A stretch of DNA of 64,000 bases from Metabacillus indicus LMG 22858 (GCF_000708755.2 NZ_JGVU02000007.1:124001-188000), one strand, 5' to 3'; numbered from the stretch's first letter, positions 35,072 through 43,195 are shown. Numbers and translations: made by a program. Notes: generated by a model from the sequence alone, not told the origin.

Positions 35072-35434
35072 TTATGCGAAAGTATCTGCAAGATGTCTGA
35101 GTCTTGCAATTTCCCCTCTCAGTTCCTGGTACAGCTCATCTTTGACATCATCTATTTGAAAAGCAACAGAACGGATTTCCGCATGGATGCTTTCATAGGC
35201 AAGCTTTGCCTGCCCTGTCCATTCATCTGCATACTGCTGATGGCTCGTTTCAAAATGAAACACCCCGTCATCAAACGTGCCCATGGCATTTTTGATGGCA
35301 GCAAGATACGCTTCAAGTTCATCTGCATCCCGGTTGTACTCAGCCTGTTTTCTTTTCCTCTCCAAGTCTTCAAAGAAGTCCTCGATCGTATCCAACAAGT
35401 TCTTTCCACGTCCTTCTTCCTGTTTTAGAAGCAT
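35072..35434 (-). CDS. Small helical WXG100-like partner protein
   Basis: About 120 residues, almost wholly helical: IEDFFEDLERKRKQAEYNRDADELEAYL, then the turn around YADEWTGQAKLAYESI (a W-x-G-type bend) and IDDVKDELYQELRGEIARLRHL. It resembles the small Esx/YwqH-type partners encoded in front of LXG toxins. The start is unsure: the ATG at 35434 has no ribosome site and lies only about 4-5 bases from the predicted transcription start, and a TTG at 35398 has AAGGA 12 bases upstream. The gene heads a four-gene transcription unit. Confidence 0.65.
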   Translation of the reverse strand: MLLKQEEGRGKNLLDTIEDFFEDLERKRKQAEYNRDADELEAYLAAIKNAMGTFDDGVFHFETSHQQYADEWTGQAKLAYESIHAEIRSVAFQIDDVKDELYQELRGEIARLRHLADTFA

Positions 35435-35444
35435 CTTACTAGTT

Positions 35445-35473
35445 ATGTTAAAATATGGGGATGATTCGTACAA
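35445..35473 (-). promoter_or_regulatory. Candidate promoter of the toxin-like module
   Basis: TTGTAC (35473-35468), 17-bp spacer, TAACAT (35450-35445) on the minus strand. It overlaps the open frame extending upstream of the small partner gene, which argues for a start downstream of 35440. Confidence 0.5.
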
Positions 35474-35635
35474 CTATCTATTAAACTATTTTTGCATATA
35501 GGTGAATATGACTAGAAACCCGATTCACCTTTCCTACTATTAGAATATATAGAAAACTCCGTACAGTTTATTCCTTCCTTTAAAGGTTTATTTTATACAA
35601 AAAAGCCCCGCAAGCCAAGAAACAGCTGAATTCAT

Positions 35636-35664
35636 TTGAATAAATGCCGCGGGAAACTTATAAT
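35636..35664 (+). promoter_or_regulatory. Candidate SigA promoter of glnS
   Basis: TTGAAT, 17-bp spacer, perfect TATAAT, ending 63 bases before the glnS start. No T-box specifier/antiterminator structure is visible between it and the gene. Confidence 0.6.
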
Positions 35665-35727
35665 TGTAAAATGAACTGATGATTTATGGATATAATGAAG
35701 GTTACATAGAAGAAAGGACGATACATT

Positions 35728-37398
35728 TTGGAAAATAACTCGTCAAATTTTATTAAAACGATCATGAAAGAAGATCTGGAAAGCGGCAAGCATTCGACTG
35801 TCATCACACGCTTCCCTCCCGAGCCAAACGGCTATCTTCATATCGGACATGCAAAATCGATCCTCATCAATTTTGAACTTGCCGATGATTTCGGCGGCAG
35901 AACAAATCTCCGTTTTGATGACACGAACCCTCTCAAAGAAGATCAGGAATACGTTGATTCCATTAAAGAGGATGTAAAGTGGCTGGGGTATGAATGGGAC
36001 GAGCTTCGTTTCGCATCCAACTACTTCGAGGAAATGTACAATCGTGCGGTTCTGCTAATTAAAAAAGGAAAAGCTTATGTGGATGACCTTACGCCTGATG
36101 AAATCCGCGAATACCGGGGCACCCTTACTGAGCCGGGAAAAGACAGCCCGTACCGCAGCCGTTCTGTGGAAGAAAACCTCGACCTGTTTGAGAAGATGCG
36201 AAATGGCGAATTCGAAACAGGAACTAAAGTGCTCCGCGCTAAAATTGACATGACGTCGCCGAACATGAACATGCGCGACCCGGTCATCTACCGCGTTTCA
36301 CACGCTGTTCACCATAACACAGGTGATGCTTGGTGCATCTATCCGATGTATGACTTTGCCCATCCTCTGGAAGATGCGATTGAAGGCGTTACTCATTCCA
36401 TCTGCACAACCGAGTTTGAAGACCATCGCCCTCTCTATAACTGGGTTGTTGAAGAATGTGAAATGGAAACGAAACCGCAGCAAATCGAGTTTGGACGCCT
36501 GAATATCACAAACACGGTCATGAGCAAGCGCAAACTGAAACAGCTTGTGGATGAAGGTTTTGTAGACGGCTGGGATGACCCGCGCATGCCGACTGTATCC
36601 GGTTTAAGAAGAAAAGGCTACACGGCTGATGCCATCCGCAATTTTGTAAGAGAAACAGGCGTATCAAAAGGGTACGGCGCGGTTGACGAGGCGATGCTCG
36701 AGTACTATGTGCGCGAGGATCTGAAGCTGAAAGCACCACGTACAATGGGCGTGCTCAAGCCACTTAAAGTCGTGATTACCAACTATCCTGAAGGACAAAC
36801 GGAAATGCTCGATGCAGAAATCAATCCGGAAGTACCTGAAATGGGCTCGCGCCAAATTCCATTCGGACGTGAAATCTACATCGAACAGGATGATTTCATG
36901 GAAGATCCTCCGAAAAAATATTTCCGTCTTTTCCCTGGCAACGAAGTTCGTCTGAAGCATGCTTACTTCATCAAATGTGAAGAAGTCATCAAAGATGAAA
37001 ACGGCCAGGTCATTGAGCTCCGCTGCACATATGATCCGGAAACTAAGAGCGGCACCGGCTTTACAGGCCGTAAAGTAAAAGGCACCATCCACTGGGTGGA
37101 AGCATCGCAGGCCGTTCCAGCAGAATTCCGCCTGTACGAGCCGCTAATCCGCGATGCAGACCTTGAAGCTGAAAAAAGCGAAGAAGAAGCAGAGGAAAAA
37201 ACATTCCTCGATTTCGTCAATGAAAACTCCCTGGAAGTGGCGCAAGGCTTTGTCGAGCCAAACATGAAAGAAGTAAAGGCACACGACAAGTTCCAGTTTT
37301 TCAGACACGGATACTTTAACGTTGACCCTAAAAACTCGACTCCTGAAAAAGCGGTCTTCAACAGAATCGTATCGCTTAAGAGTTCGTTTAAATTATAA
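35728..37398 (+). CDS. glnS: Glutaminyl-tRNA synthetase
   Basis: 556-residue class I aminoacyl-tRNA synthetase that charges tRNA-Gln with glutamine. [17 protein letters not shown] (HIGH box), [13 protein letters not shown] and [10 protein letters not shown] (MSK motif) are intact, and the two C-terminal anticodon-binding barrels are present, so the length is normal. The start is TTG with AAAGGA upstream. Many bacilli, including B. subtilis, lack this enzyme and make Gln-tRNA by GatCAB amidation, so its presence suggests an acquired or lineage-restricted gene. It is monocistronic with promoter and terminator. Confidence 0.93.
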   Translation: MENNSSNFIKTIMKEDLESGKHSTVITRFPPEPNGYLHIGHAKSILINFELADDFGGRTNLRFDDTNPLKEDQEYVDSIKEDVKWLGYEWDELRFASNYFEEMYNRAVLLIKKGKAYVDDLTPDEIREYRGTLTEPGKDSPYRSRSVEENLDLFEKMRNGEFETGTKVLRAKIDMTSPNMNMRDPVIYRVSHAVHHNTGDAWCIYPMYDFAHPLEDAIEGVTHSICTTEFEDHRPLYNWVVEECEMETKPQQIEFGRLNITNTVMSKRKLKQLVDEGFVDGWDDPRMPTVSGLRRKGYTADAIRNFVRETGVSKGYGAVDEAMLEYYVREDLKLKAPRTMGVLKPLKVVITNYPEGQTEMLDAEINPEVPEMGSRQIPFGREIYIEQDDFMEDPPKKYFRLFPGNEVRLKHAYFIKCEEVIKDENGQVIELRCTYDPETKSGTGFTGRKVKGTIHWVEASQAVPAEFRLYEPLIRDADLEAEKSEEEAEEKTFLDFVNENSLEVAQGFVEPNMKEVKAHDKFQFFRHGYFNVDPKNSTPEKAVFNRIVSLKSSFKL

Positions 37399-37406
37399 TA
37401 AACCTG

Positions 37407-37445
37407 AAAAGACCTGATTTCACGAGCTGAAATCAGGTCTTTTTC
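37407..37445 (+). terminator. Terminator of glnS
   Basis: AAAAGACCTGATTTCA and TGAAATCAGGTCTTTT form a 16-bp perfect stem with a 5-base loop and a T-run. Confidence 0.92.
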
Positions 37446-37586
37446 CTATTTTTATTCAAAACATTTCTTCATCTTTCGTCAGCGGTCCATGTTAAAACCT
37501 GTCGCTTCATGACAGGTGAAGTCGAATGCACCTGAGATTCTTCCCATTTCCCCATCAGCGCCCCGAACTTTGATGAACATTGTGTG

Positions 37587-37612
37587 GTTTTACATATTTC
37601 GGAATGCGGTAT
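37587..37612 (+). promoter_or_regulatory. Candidate SigB-type promoter
   Basis: GTTTTA-N14-CGGTAT, close to the SigB consensus GTTTAA-N13/15-GGGTAT, ends 68 bases before the 29-codon ORF. Nearly the same elements and identical spacing stand before gvpA. Confidence 0.45.
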
Positions 37613-37680
37613 AAACGTACTAACAAAGAAAATAAACGATTGCCCAAATACATAATTATTCGAAGGGAGGAACGTGAGAT

Positions 37681-37770
37681 ATGAAGATCAAGGCAGGGAG
37701 CTGGAGAATGCTCAGCGCGAAGGAAAAACAGTTCATTTTACAGGCCGTCAGCCACCGGGTGAAAAAATAA
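37681..37770 (+). CDS. 29-residue small protein
   Basis: Short frame beginning MKIKAGSWRMLSAKEKQF and ending in two lysines before TAA. AAGGGAGG stands 10 bases before the ATG, an unusually good ribosome site for a chance ORF, and a SigB-like promoter lies upstream. The peptide is basic and could form one amphipathic helix. Not recognised. Confidence 0.45.
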   Translation: MKIKAGSWRMLSAKEKQFILQAVSHRVKK

Positions 37771-37820
37771 TGAAATAGCTGTATTTAGCGCGGGGATTCC
37801 AGTATGCCCTGCCGAAGAAC

Positions 37821-37934
37821 AAAAGCGGAAGTGCCTTGGTCAGATCCGATAGGCAGATAAGAATCCGTCGGAAAAGTCCGGGTTTGACTTTTTTGACGGA
37901 TTTGTTCTGACAGAGGATCTAGGCGCTTCCGCTT
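37821..37934. repeat. Long palindromic element, copy A
   Basis: Nested stems: AAGCGGAAGTGCCT/AGGCGCTTCCGCTT, AGATCC/GGATCT, AATCCGTC/GACGGATT and AAAAGTC/GACTTTT around the apical CGGGTTT. Copy B at 48230-48369 has the same plan and the same apical sequence but different, still complementary, stem bases. Lies between the 29-codon ORF and nadE. Confidence 0.85.
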
Positions 37935-37995
37935 GCCGAAGATAACTTTGTTATGTTATGCAAAGCCTTTTATTCTTTATAATTCCGATAACAAC

Positions 37996-38028
37996 ATAAA
38001 AAGCAGCCGGAAATCCTCCGGCTGCTTT
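37996..38028 (-). terminator. Terminator of the NAD operon
   Basis: AAAGCAGCCGGA and TCCGGCTGCTTT, 12-bp perfect stem with a 5-base loop, T-run on the minus strand, 16 bases after the nadE stop. Confidence 0.92.
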
Positions 38029-38043
38029 CTTAGTGCGCGCTTC

Positions 38044-38865
38044 TTATTTCCACCATCCGTCAAACTTGCTTGCAGGCAGCTGGCGCTTGTGTTCAGTCAT
38101 CACATAGCGCTTCTCTACTTTAGAAGCAACTTCTTCTGAAACCGGCTTGCCTTCCAGATAATCATCCAGCTCATCGTAGGTAATGCCGAGCTCTGTCTCA
38201 TCTGCCTGCTGAGGTTTATCATCAAGCAGATCGGCTGTCGGCACCTTCAGATACAGTCTTTCATCTGCACCAAGCTCCTTAAGCAGACTTCTGCCCTGAC
38301 GTTTGGACAGTCCTGCAAGCGGCAGCAGATCGGCACCGCCATCTCCGTATTTTGTAAAGAAGCCTGTTACCGCTTCGGCTGCATGATCGGTTCCGATTAC
38401 AAGCAAGCCTTCCTGTCCGGCGATTGCGTACTGTGTGATCATGCGCGTTCTTGCTTTCACATTGCCTTTGTTAAAGTCGCTCAGATTGTCATCAGCTGCC
38501 TGAGCGTACTGACTTTCAAAAGATTCAACTGTTGATTTAATGTCAAACGTGACGGATTGGTCCGGCTTAATGAACTCAAGGGCAAACTGGGCATCATCTT
38601 CATCATGCTGCACACCATGAGGCAGTCTGACCGCAATGAATTTTGCCTCTTGCATGCCTGCTTCTCTCAATTCTTCCACTGCAAGCTGTGCAAGACGCCC
38701 TGCAAGCGTAGAATCCTGACCTCCGCTTATGCCTAGGACGAATCCTTTAGCATGTGCTTTTTTCACATAGGCTTTTAAAAAGTCGATGCGTTCTCTGATT
38801 TCTGCCTTCGGATCAATTTCAGGTTTTACATTCAAGTCATTTCTAATTTTCTCCTGCATGCTCAT
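38044..38865 (-). CDS. nadE: NH3-dependent NAD+ synthetase
   Basis: 273-residue enzyme that amidates nicotinate adenine dinucleotide to NAD+, the final salvage and de novo step. The ATP pyrophosphatase P-loop [16 protein letters not shown] and the glycine-rich [20 protein letters not shown] are present. There is no glutaminase domain, so ammonia is used directly. Start [10 protein letters not shown] matches B. subtilis NadE and sits 8 bases after GGAGG; an ATG two codons earlier is too close. Last gene of the operon. Confidence 0.92.
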   Translation of the reverse strand: MSMQEKIRNDLNVKPEIDPKAEIRERIDFLKAYVKKAHAKGFVLGISGGQDSTLAGRLAQLAVEELREAGMQEAKFIAVRLPHGVQHDEDDAQFALEFIKPDQSVTFDIKSTVESFESQYAQAADDNLSDFNKGNVKARTRMITQYAIAGQEGLLVIGTDHAAEAVTGFFTKYGDGGADLLPLAGLSKRQGRSLLKELGADERLYLKVPTADLLDDKPQQADETELGITYDELDDYLEGKPVSEEVASKVEKRYVMTEHKRQLPASKFDGWWK

Positions 38866-38877
38866 CTTCATTGCCTC

Positions 38878-39492
38878 CTATTGATATAAAGAATGTTTTT
38901 TGATGTATTCGTAACAGGCATCAGGCAGCAGATAGCGCGGCTCTCCGCCTTTTGAAAACTCATCTCTGATGTATGTAGAACTGATTTCCATTGCAAGCCC
39001 CTTGTCAATCAGATGAAAAGTGAACCCGTCATCATGGTTTCTGAGAAGAGGCGAACGGGAAATGGTCCGCAGCATATCAATGCCTTCCCTTGCCATGACG
39101 ATGAATTTATTGCCTGCGACCAGCTCCTGATCGTACTTCCACTTGCCTTCCGCAATATCCACAAGCAGATCCGCACCCATAATAAAATAAATCTCATCAT
39201 TCGGGTACTTCTTTTTAAAGTGCTCAAGTGTGTAGTACGTGTATACATTCCAGGCCTCCTGATTAATTTCATAATCGTCGGCGAGGAATTTATCGTTTCC
39301 TTCAAGAGCAAGCTGAAGCATATTCCAGCGGTGAAGATCGGACGTTTTCATTGCTTTGTCTTTCCTTTTTCCTGAACACGGCAGGAAAATGACCTTATCC
39401 AGCCTGCAGCGGTGTGCTACTGTACTTGCTGTCCACAAATGAACATTTGTCACCGGATCAAATGATGATCCGTAAATTCCGATCTTCCCCAT
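38878..39492 (-). CDS. NadD-like nicotinate/nicotinamide mononucleotide adenylyltransferase
   Basis: 204-residue nucleotidyltransferase of the NadD class, which joins AMP to NaMN or NMN. The fingerprint reads YGSSFDPVTNVHLWTA, so the HxGH box is altered to TNVH, while the distal ISSTYIRDEF motif (ISSTxIR) is intact. It is probably a second copy alongside a housekeeping nadD elsewhere, dedicated to the salvage route between pncB and nadE. The ATG follows GGGAGAG. Confidence 0.8.
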   Translation of the reverse strand: MGKIGIYGSSFDPVTNVHLWTASTVAHRCRLDKVIFLPCSGKRKDKAMKTSDLHRWNMLQLALEGNDKFLADDYEINQEAWNVYTYYTLEHFKKKYPNDEIYFIMGADLLVDIAEGKWKYDQELVAGNKFIVMAREGIDMLRTISRSPLLRNHDDGFTFHLIDKGLAMEISSTYIRDEFSKGGEPRYLLPDACYEYIKKHSLYQ

Positions 39493-39519
39493 TTTGTTTC
39501 TCTCCCATCAAGCTTCTGT

Positions 39520-40992
39520 TTAGTTGTTTCCCTCTTCAATCATTTCTTTAACCTTTGTTTTTACTTCTTCAATGTTTCTCATTTTGTTCTCCCAGCACGC
39601 TTCGCTCAAGTCAACCGGATACTCTTCAGGGTGCATCGTCCGCTTATACTCATCCCAGAGCACTTCCATGTTGCTTGCCGCATATTGCTGGATGTCCTGA
39701 AGTTCAGGCAGCTCATACACTAGCTTTCCATCTGCAAAGATATCCTGGTGAAGATCCTTCGCTTCAAAATTTGTCACAAACTTGCTTACAAACGTGTGAA
39801 CCGGATGGAACATTTTCAGGCGCTTTTCTTCTCCTGGATTTTCATCCTCAAGAGCAATGTAGTCCCCTTCTGATTTATGGTTCAGGGTATTGATGATCCG
39901 GTAGACCTTCTTAATGCCGGGTGTCGTCACTTTCTCCGGGTTTCCGCTGATTTTAATCGTATCCTGCATCTTGCCGTTCTCATCTTCAATTGAAACAAGT
40001 TTGTAAACAGCGCCAAGAGCAGCTTGATCGTAAGCGGTAATCAGCTTCGTGCCGATCCCCCAGGAATCAATTCTTGCACCCTGTGACTTCAGGTTGATAA
40101 TTGTATTTTCATCAAGATCGTTTGAAGCAATAATCTTCGTTTCAGTGAATCCCGCCTCATCCAGCATCTTTCTTGCTTTTTTTGAGAGGTACGCAAGATC
40201 GCCGCTGTCTAAGCGGATGCCTTTGAAATTAATCTTATCGCCGAGCTCCTTTGCAACCTTAATCGCATTCGGCACGCCTGATTTCAGCGTATCGTAAGTA
40301 TCAACTAGGAACACGCAATCCTTATGGCGGCGCGCATATTTATGAAAAGCAGTATACTCATCGCGGTAGGCCTGAACCAGAGCGTGAGCGTGCGTCCCTG
40401 CAACCGGAATGCCGAACATTTTCCCTGCGCGGACATTTGATGTTGCATCAAATCCGCCAATGTAGGCAGCACGCGTTCCCCAGATAGCTGCGTCCATCTC
40501 ATGCGCCCGGCGCGTTCCGAATTCCATTGCGCTCTGCTCCCCGACCACATGCTTAATACGTGAAGCTTTTGTTGCAATCAATGTTTGGTAATTCACAATG
40601 TTCAGCAGCGCTGTTTCAACAAGCTGCGCTTCAGCAAGCGGTGCCTCAATCCGGAGAATCGGTTCATTCGCAAAAACAAGCTCTCCTTCAACCATCGACC
40701 TTACATTACCCGTGAAACGCACTCCTTTTAGATACTCCAAATAGTCTTCTCTATAACCAAGCTCATCACGAAGATACTCTATATCACTCTCTGTAAAAGA
40801 GAAATTCTGCAGGTATTCAACAATCCGCTCAAGACCTGCAAAAACCCCATAGCCGTTGCTGAAAGGCAGCTTTCTGAAAAAAACCTCAAACACCGCCCTG
40901 CGGTTATGCATATTGTCTTCCCAGTAGGTTTCTGCCATATTAATCTGGTAAAGATCTGTATGAAGCATCAAGCTGTCATCTGTGTATTTCAT
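39520..40992 (-). CDS. pncB: Nicotinate phosphoribosyltransferase
   Basis: 490-residue enzyme that converts nicotinate and PRPP to nicotinate mononucleotide. The N-terminus DSLMLHTDLYQINMAETYW, the phosphoribosyl-binding IRLDSGDLAYLS and the preceding THAHALVQ (active-site His region) are typical. The start is MKYTDDSLM; GGAGG lies 8 bases before it. It follows pncA by 19 bases in the nrtR-pncA-pncB-nadD-nadE operon. Confidence 0.92.
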   Translation of the reverse strand: MKYTDDSLMLHTDLYQINMAETYWEDNMHNRRAVFEVFFRKLPFSNGYGVFAGLERIVEYLQNFSFTESDIEYLRDELGYREDYLEYLKGVRFTGNVRSMVEGELVFANEPILRIEAPLAEAQLVETALLNIVNYQTLIATKASRIKHVVGEQSAMEFGTRRAHEMDAAIWGTRAAYIGGFDATSNVRAGKMFGIPVAGTHAHALVQAYRDEYTAFHKYARRHKDCVFLVDTYDTLKSGVPNAIKVAKELGDKINFKGIRLDSGDLAYLSKKARKMLDEAGFTETKIIASNDLDENTIINLKSQGARIDSWGIGTKLITAYDQAALGAVYKLVSIEDENGKMQDTIKISGNPEKVTTPGIKKVYRIINTLNHKSEGDYIALEDENPGEEKRLKMFHPVHTFVSKFVTNFEAKDLHQDIFADGKLVYELPELQDIQQYAASNMEVLWDEYKRTMHPEEYPVDLSEACWENKMRNIEEVKTKVKEMIEEGNN

Positions 40993-41011
40993 CATTGGAA
41001 CCTCCATCTAT

Positions 41012-41560
41012 CTATTCAACCTTCGCATTCAGGCTATGTTTAAAATGAGAAAGCGCCCAAGCATGCCCATCCTGATTAAAACTTGCCGTTGCTTTTTCAT
41101 AAACCGTTATGCCGAATCCCTTATTAAAAGCATCTACAGCTGTATGCAGCACACAAATATCTGTACAAACCCCGACCAGATGAACCTCTGTTATACCTCT
41201 TGCGCGAAGCTTTAGCTCAAGATCCGTTCCTGCAAACGCGCTGTATCTTGTTTTATCCATCCATTGTACATGACTTTGCTCTTTATTCTGTTCATAAACC
41301 TCTTCAAGCTTTCCAAAAAGCCTGCGTCCGTCTGTTCCTTTTAGATTGTGAGGGGGAAACAAAGCTGTCTCAGGATGAAAAGGATCATTTTGCTCGTGCA
41401 TATCAATTGCGAAAACAACCAAGTCACCCGCTGCAAGAAAGTCTTTCGTTACGTTTACAATCTCCTCTTCTATTGCCTGACCCGGCTTTCCGCAAGTTAA
41501 AGCCCCGTCATCTGCTACAAAATCCACCGTATAGTCAATGTTAATTAACGCTCTTTTCAT
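41012..41560 (-). CDS. pncA: Nicotinamidase
   Basis: 182-residue cysteine hydrolase that deamidates nicotinamide to nicotinate. Catalytic Asp in LINIDYTVDF, metal-binding DMHEQNDPFHPE, Lys in MDKTRYSAF and nucleophile Cys in GVCTDICVLHTA are all present. Start MKRALINID follows GGGGAGTGG; the upstream frame crosses the candidate operator at 41584. It feeds PncB. Confidence 0.92.
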   Translation of the reverse strand: MKRALINIDYTVDFVADDGALTCGKPGQAIEEEIVNVTKDFLAAGDLVVFAIDMHEQNDPFHPETALFPPHNLKGTDGRRLFGKLEEVYEQNKEQSHVQWMDKTRYSAFAGTDLELKLRARGITEVHLVGVCTDICVLHTAVDAFNKGFGITVYEKATASFNQDGHAWALSHFKHSLNAKVE

Positions 41561-41583
41561 TAAAGTCCACTCCCCTATAGTAT

Positions 41584-41605
41584 TTAACACTTAATGAATT
41601 GTTAA
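41584..41605. promoter_or_regulatory. Candidate NrtR operator before pncA
   Basis: TTAACA-N10-TGTTAA palindrome in the 54-bp gap between nrtR and pncA, 24 bases from the pncA start. The same arrangement stands before nrtR itself. Confidence 0.6.
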
Positions 41606-41614
41606 TTATCAAAT

Positions 41615-42388
41615 CTAGTAACGCGCTGTGTAAATCGGTTTCACAACATCCATTTCAACAAATGTATAAAGCTGTGTAGGCTTTTTTGATGTTCTCGAAG
41701 TCTTCCCCTCTGCCTCTTTAATAAATGGCAGTGTTTTAATTTTCCGCGAAAAGGACTGCTCGCTTATAATCGCCGGATCATTCGTGACCGTTTTAAGCAC
41801 TGCCTGCAGCTCAGAGTAAGTGAAAAATTCAGGAAGGAAATTCTTCGCCACAGTCGTCTGCAAAAGATCATTTGTGATGACATTGATTGCATCCTCAATA
41901 ATCTTGCGGTGATCAAAGGCCAATTCGAGCTTGAGCACTTCTTTAACAGAAAACAGCTCAACATCAGCTGCATCATCCTGCGCTTTTCTCAATGAGAGGG
42001 AATGCTCAGGCACAATCGCATAATGAGCATTCGTGATGATCCACCCGCGCGGATCGCGCCCAGGCTGATCATACACACCAAAATGCTTCACATGCACTCC
42101 GGAAACACTCGTTTCTTCTTCAAGTTCCCGCTTGGCTGCTTCAAACGCTGACTCATCCTCCTGAACAAACCCTCCGGGAAGCGCCCACTTGCTCGCCTCA
42201 ATATTCGGATTGCCCTCTGCATCCAGGGCAGCACGCTGAATCAGCATCAGCTTCAGATCCATCAGCGGCGGTTTATACTCCCCGTCAAACTCAGACACAA
42301 TCGTAAACACACAAATATCGGACGTATACCCATCAGGAGTTCTGTATTTTTTTATATCATACTTCTTAAGAGCTTCATCATTGGACAT
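41615..42388 (-). CDS. nrtR: NrtR-type Nudix-winged-helix regulator of NAD metabolism
   Basis: 257-residue protein with an N-terminal Nudix domain (about 20-165) and a C-terminal winged-helix part (about 170-250; FFTYSELQAVLK and FSRKIKTLPFIKE). The Nudix box GGFVQEDESAFEAAKRELEE retains REUxEE but has Ser for the usual last Gly. The arrangement and genomic link to pncA/pncB/nadE fit NrtR, a repressor that senses ADP-ribose or related NAD metabolites. It may retain hydrolase activity. The ATG follows GGAGGAG. It heads the operon and probably controls itself through the site at 42416. Confidence 0.85.
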   Translation of the reverse strand: MSNDEALKKYDIKKYRTPDGYTSDICVFTIVSEFDGEYKPPLMDLKLMLIQRAALDAEGNPNIEASKWALPGGFVQEDESAFEAAKRELEEETSVSGVHVKHFGVYDQPGRDPRGWIITNAHYAIVPEHSLSLRKAQDDAADVELFSVKEVLKLELAFDHRKIIEDAINVITNDLLQTTVAKNFLPEFFTYSELQAVLKTVTNDPAIISEQSFSRKIKTLPFIKEAEGKTSRTSKKPTQLYTFVEMDVVKPIYTARY

Positions 42389-42415
42389 TTATACAAACTC
42401 CTCCGGTTTTTATAA

Positions 42416-42437
42416 TTAACAAGTTGTTAATTGTTAA
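42416..42437. promoter_or_regulatory. Candidate NrtR operator before nrtR
   Basis: TTAACA-N10-TGTTAA, with an inner perfect palindrome ATTAACAA-G-TTGTTAAT beginning one base earlier (42415). It lies 28 bases upstream of the nrtR start. Confidence 0.6.
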
Positions 42438-42513
42438 TTTATTTATACTCTATTCTTCGGAATGTGTCAATGGATTATGTGCGGAAAATAAAAAAACTTT
42501 GGAGGCGATTTTT

Positions 42514-42935
42514 AGAGCACTTTCTGCGGCGCGCGCTTATCGGTTTCTGCTGTTAACTGGCTTTTACAACACTTTCAGACGCTCACGCTTCACAGTTTCT
42601 GCTGCTAACTAGCTTTTACAACACTTTCAACCGCTCACGCTTCAAAGTTTCTGCGACTAACTCTCGTTTACAACACTTTCAGACGCTCACGCTTCACAGT
42701 TTCTGCTGCTAACTAGCTTTTACAACACTTTCAACCGCTCACGCTTCAAAGTTTCTGCGACTAACTCTCGTTTACAACACTTTCTGCCCCACACGCTTCA
42801 AAGTTTCTGCTGTTAACTCACTTTTACAACACTTTCAACCGCTCACGCTTCAAAGTTTCTGCTGCTAACTCTCGTTTACAACACTTTCTACCAAACACGC
42901 TTCCCAGCTTCTGCTGCTAAACTCACGCACTTACA
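42514..42935. repeat. 52-bp tandem repeat array 3 (about 8 units)
   Basis: ACAACACTTTC recurs at 42566, 42618, 42670, 42722, 42774, 42826 and 42878, exactly 52 bp apart, with a partial unit at each end. Units also hold GCTCACGCTTCA and TTTCTGCTGCTAACT. The stretch 42571-42674 is repeated without change at 42675-42778, a 104-bp two-unit duplication. CACTTTC and GCTCACGCTTCAC are shared with array 1. Confidence 0.92.
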
Positions 42936-42936
42936 C

Positions 42937-42964
42937 AAAAAAAGAAATGCACAGTATGCATTTC
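42937..42964 (-). terminator. Terminator of the small HTH gene
   Basis: GAAATGCA/TGCATTTC stem with a 5-base loop, followed on the minus strand by TTTTTTT and touching the stop codon. Confidence 0.82.
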
Positions 42965-43195
42965 CTAGTCTTCATCCTTGATGTCGATGTCTTCAGGGAT
43001 TGGCTTGCTGAGCCACTCGTCAAGCTGTTCTTTGTATGTTTCCATCTGCTCGAGATGGGTGGTGAACTGGTCTTTATTGATCAGGTACTGCTCACCGTCA
43101 TGCACGGCTCTGATTTTTTTCTGAAGAATCAGCGCTTCGATGTAGTTTTCAGGCATGGACAGATGCTCTGCGGTTTCTTTTATCGTCAGGTACAT
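42965..43195 (-). CDS. Excisionase-like small DNA-binding protein
   Basis: 76-residue protein. Residues 1-50 are a winged-helix of the MerR/excisionase kind (MYLTIKETAEHLSMPENYIEALILQ, then KKIRAVHDGEQYLINKDQF), followed by an acidic tail. No recombinase or phage gene is nearby, so it is more likely a stand-alone regulator than a true excisionase. The ATG follows AGAGAGG at a longish distance. Function unknown. Confidence 0.75.
   Translation of the reverse strand: MYLTIKETAEHLSMPENYIEALILQKKIRAVHDGEQYLINKDQFTTHLEQMETYKEQLDEWLSKPIPEDIDIKDED

Noticed and set aside
35480-35727. T-box leader before glnS
   Set aside because: I could not find the conserved T-box bulge sequence or an antiterminator/terminator pair; a normal promoter close to the gene explains expression. 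The GGTGAAT/ATTCACC hairpin at 35501-35529 has no T-run and nothing obvious to terminate.
37498-37516. CCTGTC/GACAGG hairpin between glnS and the short ORF
   Set aside because: Short stem without T-run and not placed to regulate a known gene; could be chance.
6496-42935. The 52-bp arrays as CRISPR
   Set aside because: Units are similar along their whole length with no unique spacers, and no cas genes are present; period and structure differ from repeat-spacer arrays.
42965-43195. Phage or transposon excisionase
   Set aside because: Only the small winged-helix is present; no integrase, attachment site or phage gene is nearby.
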